DNA from: an uncultured Granulosicoccaceae bacterium
Lineage (GTDB): Bacteria; Pseudomonadota; Gammaproteobacteria; Granulosicoccales; Granulosicoccaceae
Length of the DNA stretch: 64,000 bases
Assembly: GCA_937931165.1 (NCBI GenBank)
Contig: CALHCI010000037.1
Location: forward strand, 1-64,000
Direction of reading: 5' to 3'
The notes beneath the pieces are model-generated. The model was not told the DNA's origin, did not search any database, and worked only from the letters and a program-made list of their open reading frames with translations. Shown one piece after another: positions 44,552-53,081 of this stretch. The translations under genes and the position numbers were made by a program. Every line of letters begins with the position of its first letter. Positions within the stretch are counted from its first letter, which is position 1.

Positions 44552-45952
44552 TTACCGGGTATAAGTTGTCTCAGCTTCTGCCGGTTGATCTGGTACAGGT
44601 TCCCGCTGGCCGATCCTGTAAATAGATTTTTTTGGTTTCCGGTAGTTGTCCGGTACCTTGTAATCAATCACGTACTTGCTGAATGACAGCAGAAATATGA
44701 AATACAATATTTCGAAAATCATCAGATCAAGAAATATAGCGAGCATGAACAAGCCGATGTACAGGCTGTTGAGTAGATCTTCCAGATAGTCCCTGTGCAG
44801 ACCTGCCGGGAACTTCGCATCCGGTGGAGGCTTCTTAAAGAAGTTTTTGAAGCGCATCCAGAACCACCACAGGTAAATGAGTCCGGTTAATAGACCACAC
44901 TCGGCAGCCAGTTGGATGAACGTGTTGTGTGCGACGTGTCGTTTGGTATTGCTGTAGTCTGGAAATGCCACGGTAAAATTGCCAACGCCTACCCCGAAGA
45001 CCGGATAGTCTCGAATAATCTCCATGCCCACCTTCCATGACACAAGGCGTGGATCTAATGCCTCTTCTTCGGAAATAACGTCGTCTTCAACCTGGGCGGC
45101 ATTGTCTATGGTTTCATCGACTCGATTCAGTAACACACCACTTTGGTAAATAATCGCGACGGTAAGGCCAATGACGATTCCGATAGACGCTAGTTTGTGG
45201 AAGCTGCGGAAAAAAATGTAAGTGATGACAAAGCCAAGTGCCAACAGCCCTCCGCGTGAACCGGTCAAAAACAGTGCATGCCAGGTTAGCGGGATGATTA
45301 ACCAGATGCCGTATCTTAAGTAGAAATTCTGGAATGAGATGCCAATGTAGTAGAGCACCGGGGTGGCAAATACATACAGCATTGCCAGATAGTTCTCATC
45401 GAAGTACACGCTTTTCGGCATGCCACCGAGTCTTCCGTTGATGCCGAACAGCCAATATTGACCGGACAAGTACATAACGTTTGCCCAATAGGTGTAATAA
45501 ACCAGTATTAACGCAAATCCATAGATCAACCAAATCAACTTTTTTCGCGTGTCGATAAGCAAAGCAGCAATTAAGTAGAAGATGATGATCTTGTTAAAGA
45601 TTTCGACGATTTCGCTGGTGGTCAGCTCGCCTGGTAGCGGGTTGTAGTAAACCGAGAAACTCGTGTAGGGAATAGACAGATTCACCCAGGCCGCAAAAAT
45701 CACAATTGCGATGGTATGCGGGTACAACAGGATCCGATAATTGATACCACGGATGGCGGTTGCGCCACAAAGTCCGATCAGAGTTGCTGCCGTCATCAAC
45801 AGCGCAACTCTGCTTTCTGCACCAAAATGATGAGGCCACATAGACTGCATCTGCCCGACACTGAACAGGTAATAAAATATCACCCCGAGCCAGGGAGCAA
45901 ACAGGCTCATCACGCAGGCGAATGCGACGTAAATTAACGCTGCGATACTCAT
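44552..45952 (-). CDS. O-antigen ligase/polymerase-family membrane protein (Wzy_C)
   Basis: A 466-residue membrane protein with about 10-11 hydrophobic segments, including AALIYVAFACVMSLFAPWLGVIFYYLF, TLIGLCGATAI, IIFYLIAALLI and ASIGIVIGLTVAIIY. The large periplasmic loop near 280-350 holds DPRLVSWKVGMEIIRDYPVFGVGVGNF and HVAHNTFIQLAAECGLLTGLIYL, the Wzy_C/O-antigen-ligase signature (TGSRGGLLAL precedes it). In an EPS locus it is best read as the repeat-unit polymerase. It differs from the exosortase-linked O-glycosylation ligase TIGR03097, as its N-terminus lacks that group's features. It ends 4 bases from the convergent GT4 gene. Confidence 0.87.
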   Translation of the reverse strand: MSIAALIYVAFACVMSLFAPWLGVIFYYLFSVGQMQSMWPHHFGAESRVALLMTAATLIGLCGATAIRGINYRILLYPHTIAIVIFAAWVNLSIPYTSFSVYYNPLPGELTTSEIVEIFNKIIIFYLIAALLIDTRKKLIWLIYGFALILVYYTYWANVMYLSGQYWLFGINGRLGGMPKSVYFDENYLAMLYVFATPVLYYIGISFQNFYLRYGIWLIIPLTWHALFLTGSRGGLLALGFVITYIFFRSFHKLASIGIVIGLTVAIIYQSGVLLNRVDETIDNAAQVEDDVISEEEALDPRLVSWKVGMEIIRDYPVFGVGVGNFTVAFPDYSNTKRHVAHNTFIQLAAECGLLTGLIYLWWFWMRFKNFFKKPPPDAKFPAGLHRDYLEDLLNSLYIGLFMLAIFLDLMIFEILYFIFLLSFSKYVIDYKVPDNYRKPKKSIYRIGQREPVPDQPAEAETTYTR

Positions 45953-46545
45953 TGTTAGTTTGCCTTTCGTCTGCGGTCAGACGAGTGAGGCTCAATTGAC
46001 GCGCTGTAGTTCAATATCTTTCACTGTGTGTATGAACAGGATTTGCTGCGTTAATATTCTTTGCTGACCCGGGCGTTGCGGCCGCTGGTTGGTAATACCA
46101 TCATGCTGGAACGCGGATTTTCAGGATGCGCCGAATTATCTGGCAATCGATTTACGACAGCAATATCTGCGCCCCCGTCTTGTGAGCGGGGTAGCCGACC
46201 AGATAAGATTTTGCGCCAAGATATACCGTCACACTGTAATCAGCAATTAGCCACGTAACATTGTTCACGTTGTTTTATTGCGTTAGCCGCCGTAAGTGAT
46301 CGGTAGCGGGCTGAAATGTGATCAGAATTACGGTTACCGTGACTGTACGCGCCGCGACTGCCTGGTTATTAGTTGTTTTCAATCAGAGCTTGCGGTCGAT
46401 ATTGTAGAGTTGCAGACTTCAGGCCGATACAGGCTTGGGGAGCAGTATATCCCTGTCTTACCTCATCAAACCTCCGCCAATTGGCATTCCTCCGCCAACG
46501 GGCATTTTAGTGACTTCAATCACAAAAACTACAAAGTTAATCTGA
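45953..46545. other. Intergenic region between the polymerase and lyase-like genes
   Basis: A 593-base stretch between divergent genes, the largest gap in the EPS locus. Frames at 46061-46258 and 46296-46565 (+) and 46458-46688 (-) have no family likeness. It contains an 18-bp tandem duplication at 46471-46506 and a small CCCCG/CGGGG repeat near 46173-46191. Promoters for both neighbours are expected here. Confidence 0.5.
46471..46506. repeat. 18-bp tandem duplication with two differences
   Basis: CCTCCGCCAATTGGCATT (46471-46488) followed by CCTCCGCCAACGGGCATT (46489-46506), about 40-75 bases before the lyase-like start. Confidence 0.9.
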
Positions 46546-49146
46546 GTGGGCAACGAAAAATTTAATCCGATTCGGTTACGAGTTGCGTCGAGCACTCCGG
46601 ATAATACCGGGCGCGTGTTCGTCGTGGGCGTACCATTGCCTGCGGGCGGTACCGACGATGCTGCCGGGCTGTGCGTTCGCAGTGGCAACGGTCAGTGTCT
46701 GCCGTCTGTCGTCGAGGTTAAATCTCGGTGGAGTGATGGCAGTATTCGATGGAGTCTGGTGAAATTTGCTGGCAACTCAGCGACAGCGGATATTTACCTC
46801 GATAAGGCATCAGCGAGTGAGATGCCAGTGCTTAGCGGGTTTGAGATATCACAGCATAATGGTTTAACGGTGACTCACGAGGAAATCTCGTATCGGTTTA
46901 CCGAAGGTCGGGGGTTTCCCGAAATACTTTTATCGGACGTGCTGCTGCACGGGGAGGGCGCCGGGTTTTATATAACCGATGAAGAAGGCCGACCTTGTCA
47001 AATCACCTATAAGAGTCCATCGCTTGAATTCAGCGACGCACTCTCTGCGGTGGTTGATGTAGAGGGCCATGTGCGGTTTAGCGATGATCGGGAATTAATC
47101 CTCAACGTTGAGTTTCATCTTTTTGCAGATAACAGTTTCTCCGTGAAAGCAGGTATCCACAATCCGCAACGGGCGCAGCACCGTGATGGTATCTGGGATC
47201 TTGGAGATCCCGGCTCCGTTTTATTTGAGCGGTTTGCTCTGGAGTTGCCGTTCGCAGATCAGGATGAGATTCTGTTTCAGAAAGAATGCGGCAATGACTG
47301 GATTTCTCATCGTGTGCATCCTTCCATTTCTCTGTATCAGGCTTCAAGTGGCGGCGAACACTGGCAAAGTCCGGCACATGTAAACCGGTACAATGAGTGT
47401 CGTAACGAATTTTGTGGTTATCAACTGGAGTTGACTGGTGGTGCTGTACAGTCCGGGGCAAGGGCGGAGCCTGCAATTGTCATCAACGGTGGTGCAAATC
47501 GGTACTTGTCGATCACACCGGACGAGTACTGGCAAAACTTCCCGAAAAAAACCACTATCGACAGTTCGATTGAGTTTGACATTTTTCCGGCGATTGCCGG
47601 CGATTGCCATGAGCTTCAGGGCGGCGAACGGAAACAACACACTTTTCATTTTTCTGTCGCTGACAATCTCGACGCATCGAAAATGCGGGTATTGAGTGAC
47701 AGAGACCGCTGCTTTGTATCTGTTGATGCAGCGGCGTTCGAGCAGGCACAGGTGCTGGGTACGCCAGTTGGTGCATCCTGTGAGCCGTATGAAAAACTAC
47801 TGGAGCAATCTTTTGATCCGGATAAGGGATTTTTTGCAAAAAGAGAACAACAGGATGAGTTCGGCTGGCGCAACTTTGGCGATGTAGTCGCAGATCATGA
47901 AACGCTGTATCACGATGATGGCAGCTATTTTATATCTCACTATAACAATCAGTACGACTGTGTTTACGGATTTGCCCGACAGTATCTGCTCACCGGGGAC
48001 GCGCGCTGGTACAAGCTTATGGATGAGCTGGCACGTCATGTTGTTGATATTGATATTTACCACACTGATCAGGATCGTGCCGAGTACAATCACGGTTTGT
48101 TCTGGCATACAGATCATTATCAAAAGGCGTCCACGGCCAGTCATCGTACTTACTCAAAAGATCACTATGCAGATGACTGGACAGGTCCGCGTGGTGGTGG
48201 CCCCGGTCCGGAGCACTGTTACACCAGCGGGTTAAAGACTTACTACTTTCTCACTGGCAACATGGATGCGAGAAATGCGGTTATTGGCATGACGTCATGG
48301 ATTGCAAATTACTATGAAGGCACAGGCACTTTCGTCGAGTTTTGCAAAACGTTGTTGTCAAGAGATGTTAAAAAACTGATCGCGTCATTGCGTGGTCAGA
48401 GAGTTTTTAAATATCTTTACCCGTTTGATAGAGGTGTTGGCAATTACATAAGAGCGTTGCTAGACAGTTTTGAGCTGACAGGAAATCAGGCGTATTTAGA
48501 CAAGGCCGAGTTTGTTATTGTCAATACGTTTGGGGCGGCAGACGATATCGAACAGCGTGATCTGCACGATATAGAACATACCTGGTATTACACGGTATTT
48601 CTGCAGGAGGTAGTGCGTTTTCTGGACACAAGGCGTGAGCAAAAGAATTTTAACGCAGGTTTCCAGCACGCTCGTGATGGACTGCTGCATTATGCAACAT
48701 GGATGGAAGCGAACGAGCAGCCCTATCTGGAGCAGCCTGACAAACTCGAGTATCCAAACGATACCTGGGCCGCGCAGGAAATCCGCAAAGCAAATGTACT
48801 GTATGCAGCCTACCTTTACGCAGTAGAAGACAGGCAGGCGTTTCTGAAACGCGCATGCTTTTTCAGAGATTATGTGGTCCGTACTCTGTCAAAATCAGAT
48901 ACGTTATATTTTGCTCGTATTCAGGCCTTGTTGCTGCAGAACCATGGCCCCTCTGGCCTAATGGACACTGAGTCCCCGGCCCATTCAGAGCTGGATCAAC
49001 TCACTGTCAATGCTACGCATGGACAATATAGTCATTATCGCGTCGGTGATTTTTTTGGTGCGGTGACATCCGGATTATCCAGAGTGGTTAAAACAACAAA
49101 CCCGAAACGTGAGTATGAATGGGTGAGGACACGTCTTGGACAGTAA
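46546..49146 (+). CDS. PcRGLX/YetA-like RIFT-barrel protein, putative polysaccharide lyase
   Basis: An 866-residue protein starting at GTG 46546 with no signal peptide. The first 350 residues are beta-rich: FVVGVPLPAGGTDDAAGLCVR, KSRWSDGSIRWSLVKFAG and the FSDDRELILNVEFHLFADNSFSVKAGIHN strands, as in the N-terminal RIFT barrel of PcRGLX/YetA-like proteins (exo-rhamnogalacturonan lyase relatives, PL26-type). The middle and C-terminal parts are alpha-helical toroid-like: GFARQYLLTGDARWYKLMDELARHVVDIDIYHT, HYADDWTGPRGGGPGPEHCYTSGLKTYYFLTG, DIEHTWYYTVFLQEVVRFL. Such enzymes cleave rhamnose/uronic-acid bonds, so here it might trim EPS or its lipid-linked precursor, or a product entering from outside. 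Catalytic residues were not identified. It overlaps the next gene by 11 bases. Confidence 0.75.
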   Translation: MGNEKFNPIRLRVASSTPDNTGRVFVVGVPLPAGGTDDAAGLCVRSGNGQCLPSVVEVKSRWSDGSIRWSLVKFAGNSATADIYLDKASASEMPVLSGFEISQHNGLTVTHEEISYRFTEGRGFPEILLSDVLLHGEGAGFYITDEEGRPCQITYKSPSLEFSDALSAVVDVEGHVRFSDDRELILNVEFHLFADNSFSVKAGIHNPQRAQHRDGIWDLGDPGSVLFERFALELPFADQDEILFQKECGNDWISHRVHPSISLYQASSGGEHWQSPAHVNRYNECRNEFCGYQLELTGGAVQSGARAEPAIVINGGANRYLSITPDEYWQNFPKKTTIDSSIEFDIFPAIAGDCHELQGGERKQHTFHFSVADNLDASKMRVLSDRDRCFVSVDAAAFEQAQVLGTPVGASCEPYEKLLEQSFDPDKGFFAKREQQDEFGWRNFGDVVADHETLYHDDGSYFISHYNNQYDCVYGFARQYLLTGDARWYKLMDELARHVVDIDIYHTDQDRAEYNHGLFWHTDHYQKASTASHRTYSKDHYADDWTGPRGGGPGPEHCYTSGLKTYYFLTGNMDARNAVIGMTSWIANYYEGTGTFVEFCKTLLSRDVKKLIASLRGQRVFKYLYPFDRGVGNYIRALLDSFELTGNQAYLDKAEFVIVNTFGAADDIEQRDLHDIEHTWYYTVFLQEVVRFLDTRREQKNFNAGFQHARDGLLHYATWMEANEQPYLEQPDKLEYPNDTWAAQEIRKANVLYAAYLYAVEDRQAFLKRACFFRDYVVRTLSKSDTLYFARIQALLLQNHGPSGLMDTESPAHSELDQLTVNATHGQYSHYRVGDFFGAVTSGLSRVVKTTNPKREYEWVRTRLGQ

Positions 49147-50131
49147 AAACACAAACGATGTGTTAGTCAGTTTTGTTATTCCGCATCATGGTAGAGATGC
49201 GTTATTGGTAGAAACGGTGACGTCGATCTCCCGTCAAGTGATTGAAGGGGCAATTGAAGTCATCATTATTTCAAAAGATGCGCATCATGATACCTCTCTA
49301 CAGTCGCGGTTAACGCAAATGTTTGATAGTGGTGGGGTGGATTTTGTTGCTATTCCACCTGGTAAAACTATCTCCTTTGGTCGGAACCTTGGTGCAGAGC
49401 GCGCAAACGGACAGTACCTGGCATTTATTGATGCTGACGTTCGGTTGGCAGAAGACTGGGTTTCGGTGATGATAAAAACATTACAGGATAACCAAAACTG
49501 TCTGCTGAGTGGTGCAGTTCAACAGGCTGATACTGACAAGACAACGGTAGATGTCATTAAGAGTTCGATGAGCCAGGCGAATGCCGGTAACGTCAATGCC
49601 TTACCTGGTAATGCTTTATTTATCGAAAAATCGGTGTTTAATCAACATCCCAAATTTCCGGAGCATCTTGAGACCTGCGAAGACTGGGTGTTTACCAATA
49701 CGCTGGCTCAGTCGGGTGAGATTGCGTTATCTGATGATTCCTGGTTTGTACATCTGGGAGAAGACAAAAACTATAGTACGCTGTTTCGCAAGGAAATCTG
49801 GCGTGGGACCTCCAACCTTGATTCTATTCGTGGGCGTAAAATAGAAATAGCAGAGTGGCCAAGCTTTATTGTGCCGGTGGTGGTTGGTGTGAGTTTTCTG
49901 ATTGCAATGATTTTATTGATATCTGGAAAGATACTGTTAAGTGTTGCGTTAATGTTGTTTGTACTACTGGCACCGTTCCTCTATGCCATTCGACTAAAAA
50001 GAAAATCATCTGTACCGGTTGGGTTGCCGGTGCTCGTGTATTTTTACCTCGTATACTTTTTGGCACGTGCTGTTGGTATGGTCAAGGGTGTGTTTTCCGG
50101 CGTACCACATAAAGAAAGCAAGAGTGCCTAA
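49136..50131 (+). CDS. Glycosyltransferase family 2, membrane-bound
   Basis: A 331-residue GT-A enzyme. It begins at TTG 49136 inside the end of the lyase-like gene (11-base overlap). N-terminal VSFVIPHHGRDALLVETVTSISRQV, GRNLGAERANGQYLAFIDADVRLAEDW (DxD, about 96-100) and the CEDWVFTNTLA acid pair are clear. Two C-terminal hydrophobic segments (PSFIVPVVVGVSFLIAMILLI, VALMLFVLLAPFLYAI) and a third near LVYFYLVYFLARAVGM anchor it. It adds an EPS sugar; the specificity is unknown. Confidence 0.88.
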   Translation: MDSKNTNDVLVSFVIPHHGRDALLVETVTSISRQVIEGAIEVIIISKDAHHDTSLQSRLTQMFDSGGVDFVAIPPGKTISFGRNLGAERANGQYLAFIDADVRLAEDWVSVMIKTLQDNQNCLLSGAVQQADTDKTTVDVIKSSMSQANAGNVNALPGNALFIEKSVFNQHPKFPEHLETCEDWVFTNTLAQSGEIALSDDSWFVHLGEDKNYSTLFRKEIWRGTSNLDSIRGRKIEIAEWPSFIVPVVVGVSFLIAMILLISGKILLSVALMLFVLLAPFLYAIRLKRKSSVPVGLPVLVYFYLVYFLARAVGMVKGVFSGVPHKESKSA

Positions 50132-50132
50132 T

Positions 50133-51287
50133 ATGACTAATGACAGAAAAGTAAAAGTTCTCCATTTTATTTGCTCTACCGGATTTTACGGGGCGGAAAA
50201 ATGGATATTGGCGTTGGTCAATAATCAGGATAACGACACGGTTCATTCGGAACTGGTTGTGACCAAAGAAGCAGAGAATCAGGATTTACAGCTGACCAGA
50301 GCTTTTCGTGAATTGGGTCATCCGGTGCATGAGGTGCCGATGTCATTCAAGTTTGACCCGCGTGCGGTAAGCGCGTTAGCAAAGTTACTCAAAGATCGAC
50401 AAATAGACATCATACATACGCATGGTTATAAGTCGGATATTCTGGGTATTCTCGCTGCCAAAAAAGCCGGAGTGAAATCGATTTCAACGCCACACGGATT
50501 TGAAAAACTCGATGACTGGAAGCTCAATCTGTTTATTGGTATGGGGTGTCGAACATTTCGTTTTTTTGATTATGTAGCACCATTGTCTGTCGAGCTATGT
50601 GAGGATGTGCGCAAGTACAATGTTGCTGAAGAAAAAATTGAGTACATCAGAAACGGCGTAGATCTCACCAGCATACAAAACCGGTTGCCTTCGGAAAATC
50701 CCGCACGCAGTGAAAACCGGACAATTGGTTTTATCGGTCAGTTAATCGGTAGAAAAAACGTTGCAGACATTCTCGATGTTTTTGATCGCATTGCTGAGGA
50801 TCGTCCGGGCACCAGATTGGTACTGCTGGGTGACGGAGATGCCAGAAAAGAGTACGAAGAGTACGCTGGTTCAAAGAAGCACAAAGCGAATATTGAGTTT
50901 TTAGGGTTTAAAAACAATCCTCTGGATTATCTGACTACTTTTGATTTGTTTGTTATGACTTCAACGCTTGAGGGAATACCACGCTGTTTAATGGAATCAA
51001 TGGCGATGGGTGTACCGGTCGCTGCCTATGATATTCCGGGCGTGGATCAGCTAATAGAGTCTGGAAAAACCGGAATGCTTGCACCATTGGGAGACAAAGA
51101 TGTGCTCACAGAGTGTTGGCAAAAACTGCTGTGGAACGATGATTTTGCCGATGAGATTTCCCGTAACGCATCTGATCTTGTGAATTCAAAATTCTCTGCG
51201 AAGCGTATGGCAGATGAATACAACGATCTGTACTACAAAGTGCTGTCACAAACCGGTGCGCTCGAAACCGGTGTGATGGGTGGCTAG
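50133..51287 (+). CDS. Glycosyltransferase family 4 (EPS locus)
   Basis: A 384-residue GT-B enzyme. ATG 50133 is preferred over the longer frame from 50019, which overlaps the previous gene and has no family likeness. KVLHFICSTGFYGAEKWILALVNN and DIIHTHGYKSDILGILAAKKAG mark the N-terminal domain; TIGFIGQLIGRKNVADILDVF, LVLLGDGDARKEYEEYAG and TSTLEGIPRCLMESMAMGVPVAAYDIPG mark the donor-binding domain with the E-x7-E motif. It starts 1 base after the preceding stop, so is cotranscribed. Confidence 0.9.
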   Translation: MTNDRKVKVLHFICSTGFYGAEKWILALVNNQDNDTVHSELVVTKEAENQDLQLTRAFRELGHPVHEVPMSFKFDPRAVSALAKLLKDRQIDIIHTHGYKSDILGILAAKKAGVKSISTPHGFEKLDDWKLNLFIGMGCRTFRFFDYVAPLSVELCEDVRKYNVAEEKIEYIRNGVDLTSIQNRLPSENPARSENRTIGFIGQLIGRKNVADILDVFDRIAEDRPGTRLVLLGDGDARKEYEEYAGSKKHKANIEFLGFKNNPLDYLTTFDLFVMTSTLEGIPRCLMESMAMGVPVAAYDIPGVDQLIESGKTGMLAPLGDKDVLTECWQKLLWNDDFADEISRNASDLVNSKFSAKRMADEYNDLYYKVLSQTGALETGVMGG

Positions 51288-51322
51288 TACCTGGCCAAAA
51301 GGCACGACGCAATTCATAAAAG

Positions 51323-52765
51323 CTAAGGAAGATTCCGCGCAATCAACGGTCCGATAATTCTGGTGATAAATACCGGAATTCGCTTCCAGACGGCAATGAC
51401 CAGCTTGTACTTCGGGTTATCCGGATTGATTTCGGGCAGCTCACCGGACTCAGTCCAGTAGTGCCACGATAGCGGATATTCTTCGGCGCCCCATTGTTTT
51501 TTAAATTTGTAAGTGTTTGCTTCTTTAGTCGAGCGACCGAAGTCGAAATATTCGTAGTTACGTGAGATCGCTTCAGACAAAATCGAACGGTAGAGAAACA
51601 TGTTGGCGCCAAGATGATTGTGCTTTCTTAGCGATGAGGCCCATGGAATCTCCAGCTTATCGTTGTAACCAATAAGAAATCCCGCCGCCAGTGCCTGGTT
51701 GTCCTTTCTCACTACAGTAATAAATGACTCCTGTGGAAAGGTCTTCAGGATATCTGCAAAGAAATGTTTGCCGTAGGCCGGGGTACCCAGGTCTCGCATG
51801 TTGCGGCTGTATACTGCATAGAATTCGTTTAGCAGTTCAGTGCTGCCGGTAAGCGTCGTCATTTCATGGCTGGCAGCGCGTTTAACTTGCGCTCTTAGTT
51901 TGGAACCAAGCTGCTTGTTCAGCGCTTCGTCGTCCTGTGGCAATCTGAGCACCATACTGACTTTTTTCTGTGATGATGGCCAGTCACTGCGTAACCGCGT
52001 CTCTCTGATCTCCATATGGCTGCAGCCCAGTCGTTTGGACTGCTCTGCACCGTATTGCATCAGTTTTTGCTCTACAGCTTCGGTGCCGGCTAGTGGTCCG
52101 CCGTAGTTGAAGTAGGGCATTGAAATTGTAAACGATCCGAATATTTTGCTACTCAGGTGGGTCAGTGACATCACCCCGAGAATGGTCCCGTCCTGAGATC
52201 TGCAGACCAGAGGTAATGTCTGGTGGGTAAAATTACGCTCGATAAGCGCGTGCCAGCGAGCATCGTGATATACCGTCGCATGGCTACAGGATTGCACAAA
52301 TTTCTGCCAGTCATTGCCGCCCGTTTCGGTTGTCAGTAACAGCTCATCTTCTTTGGTGTTCTGCTGTGCTGGTGCGGCAATAAAATGACGCGGCGAGCTA
52401 CTGCCACTTTGATTGTTGTCATCAGCCGAAGCGCACAGAGCTGCGACCTCATCAATGGTTGTGGCGCGCTTGGCTTCAATCGTTTTTATTTGTTCACTGA
52501 GCGCAGATACCTCAGAAATGAGATCCTGGCAGTCGAGATTCTGCTTACGTGCCGGCCCGATCTGACGGGACAGTGTTTTCCTGTGTGTGTCCTTGTCGGA
52601 AAGTTGCTGCTGAAGGTCTTGAATCTGGCTCAGCTTTGCTTTTGCGGCTGTCAGGCTTGAAGCATCTGAAAGGTGTTGGTCAAGTGCTGATTCAACGCGT
52701 CGCGGGTCTTTTTTGAGATATTTCTTTATCTCGGCTTTGATGTCGAATTGGGAGGCTTCTGGCAT
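51323..52765 (-). CDS. FemAB/GNAT-family XrtA-associated protein with N-terminal coiled coil
   Basis: A 480-residue protein. The C-terminal ~320 residues are FemAB-type acyltransferase: TGGNDWQKFVQSCSHATVYHDARWHALIERNF, LVCRSQDGTILGVMSLTHL, ACGSGHMEIRETRL-like CSHMEIRETRLRSD, RAQVKRAASHEMTTL, FIGYNDKLEIPWASSLRKHNHLGANMFLYRSILSEAI and YFDFGRSTKEANTYKFKKQWGAEEYPLSW, as in TIGR03019. The N-terminal ~120 residues form a coiled coil (about 35-110, SQIQDLQQQLSDKDTHRK, RQIGPARKQNLDCQDLISEVSALSEQI) like the tRNA-binding arm of seryl-tRNA synthetase. ATG 52765 is chosen over a frame from 52861 whose beginning looks random; neither has a strong ribosome site. It may transfer an amino acid from aminoacyl-tRNA to the EPS. 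Substrate unproven. Confidence 0.83.
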   Translation of the reverse strand: MPEASQFDIKAEIKKYLKKDPRRVESALDQHLSDASSLTAAKAKLSQIQDLQQQLSDKDTHRKTLSRQIGPARKQNLDCQDLISEVSALSEQIKTIEAKRATTIDEVAALCASADDNNQSGSSSPRHFIAAPAQQNTKEDELLLTTETGGNDWQKFVQSCSHATVYHDARWHALIERNFTHQTLPLVCRSQDGTILGVMSLTHLSSKIFGSFTISMPYFNYGGPLAGTEAVEQKLMQYGAEQSKRLGCSHMEIRETRLRSDWPSSQKKVSMVLRLPQDDEALNKQLGSKLRAQVKRAASHEMTTLTGSTELLNEFYAVYSRNMRDLGTPAYGKHFFADILKTFPQESFITVVRKDNQALAAGFLIGYNDKLEIPWASSLRKHNHLGANMFLYRSILSEAISRNYEYFDFGRSTKEANTYKFKKQWGAEEYPLSWHYWTESGELPEINPDNPKYKLVIAVWKRIPVFITRIIGPLIARNLP

Positions 52766-53081
52766 GTTCGGTGTGTTTTTGACCTGGTTCGAAAACGTTT
52801 GGGAATGTGCAGCAATTGGAGAACCGCCCGGGTGAGAAGTGCAACGCAGATTTCCCGCCAACCGTTGCTGGCGCGACAGTTTGAGCCCCGGATCGTAAAA
52901 TTAGTTTACACGGAGTGTCTAGTTTGGATTTTAACAACAGTAAATGATGTGAGAGGACTAATGATTGTTATACTAACGGCCGCTGATGATAGTAGGTCCG
53001 GTGTGCCTGGCGGCCAAGGTTTTAAACACATTCTCGACCACCATAGCGCTATCTCCCTGAACGTTTAATCGGAATACTTGT
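52766..53081. other. Intergenic region between FemAB-like and TIGR03087-type genes
   Basis: A 316-base stretch between divergent genes, where both promoters are expected. Nothing coding or structured was recognised. If the FemAB-like start lies at 52861 the gap shrinks to 220 bases. Confidence 0.45.

Noticed and set aside
46061-46565. Two small plus-strand frames before the lyase-like gene
   Set aside because: No ribosome sites and Cys/Arg-rich random-looking sequence.
46458-46688. Minus-strand frame ending in MPVGGGMPIGGG-like residues
   Set aside because: The Gly-rich end comes from the 18-bp duplication, and most of the frame is antisense to the lyase-like gene.
50019-50132. Extended start of the GT4 gene
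   Set aside because: It lies inside the preceding glycosyltransferase and the family start is at 50133.
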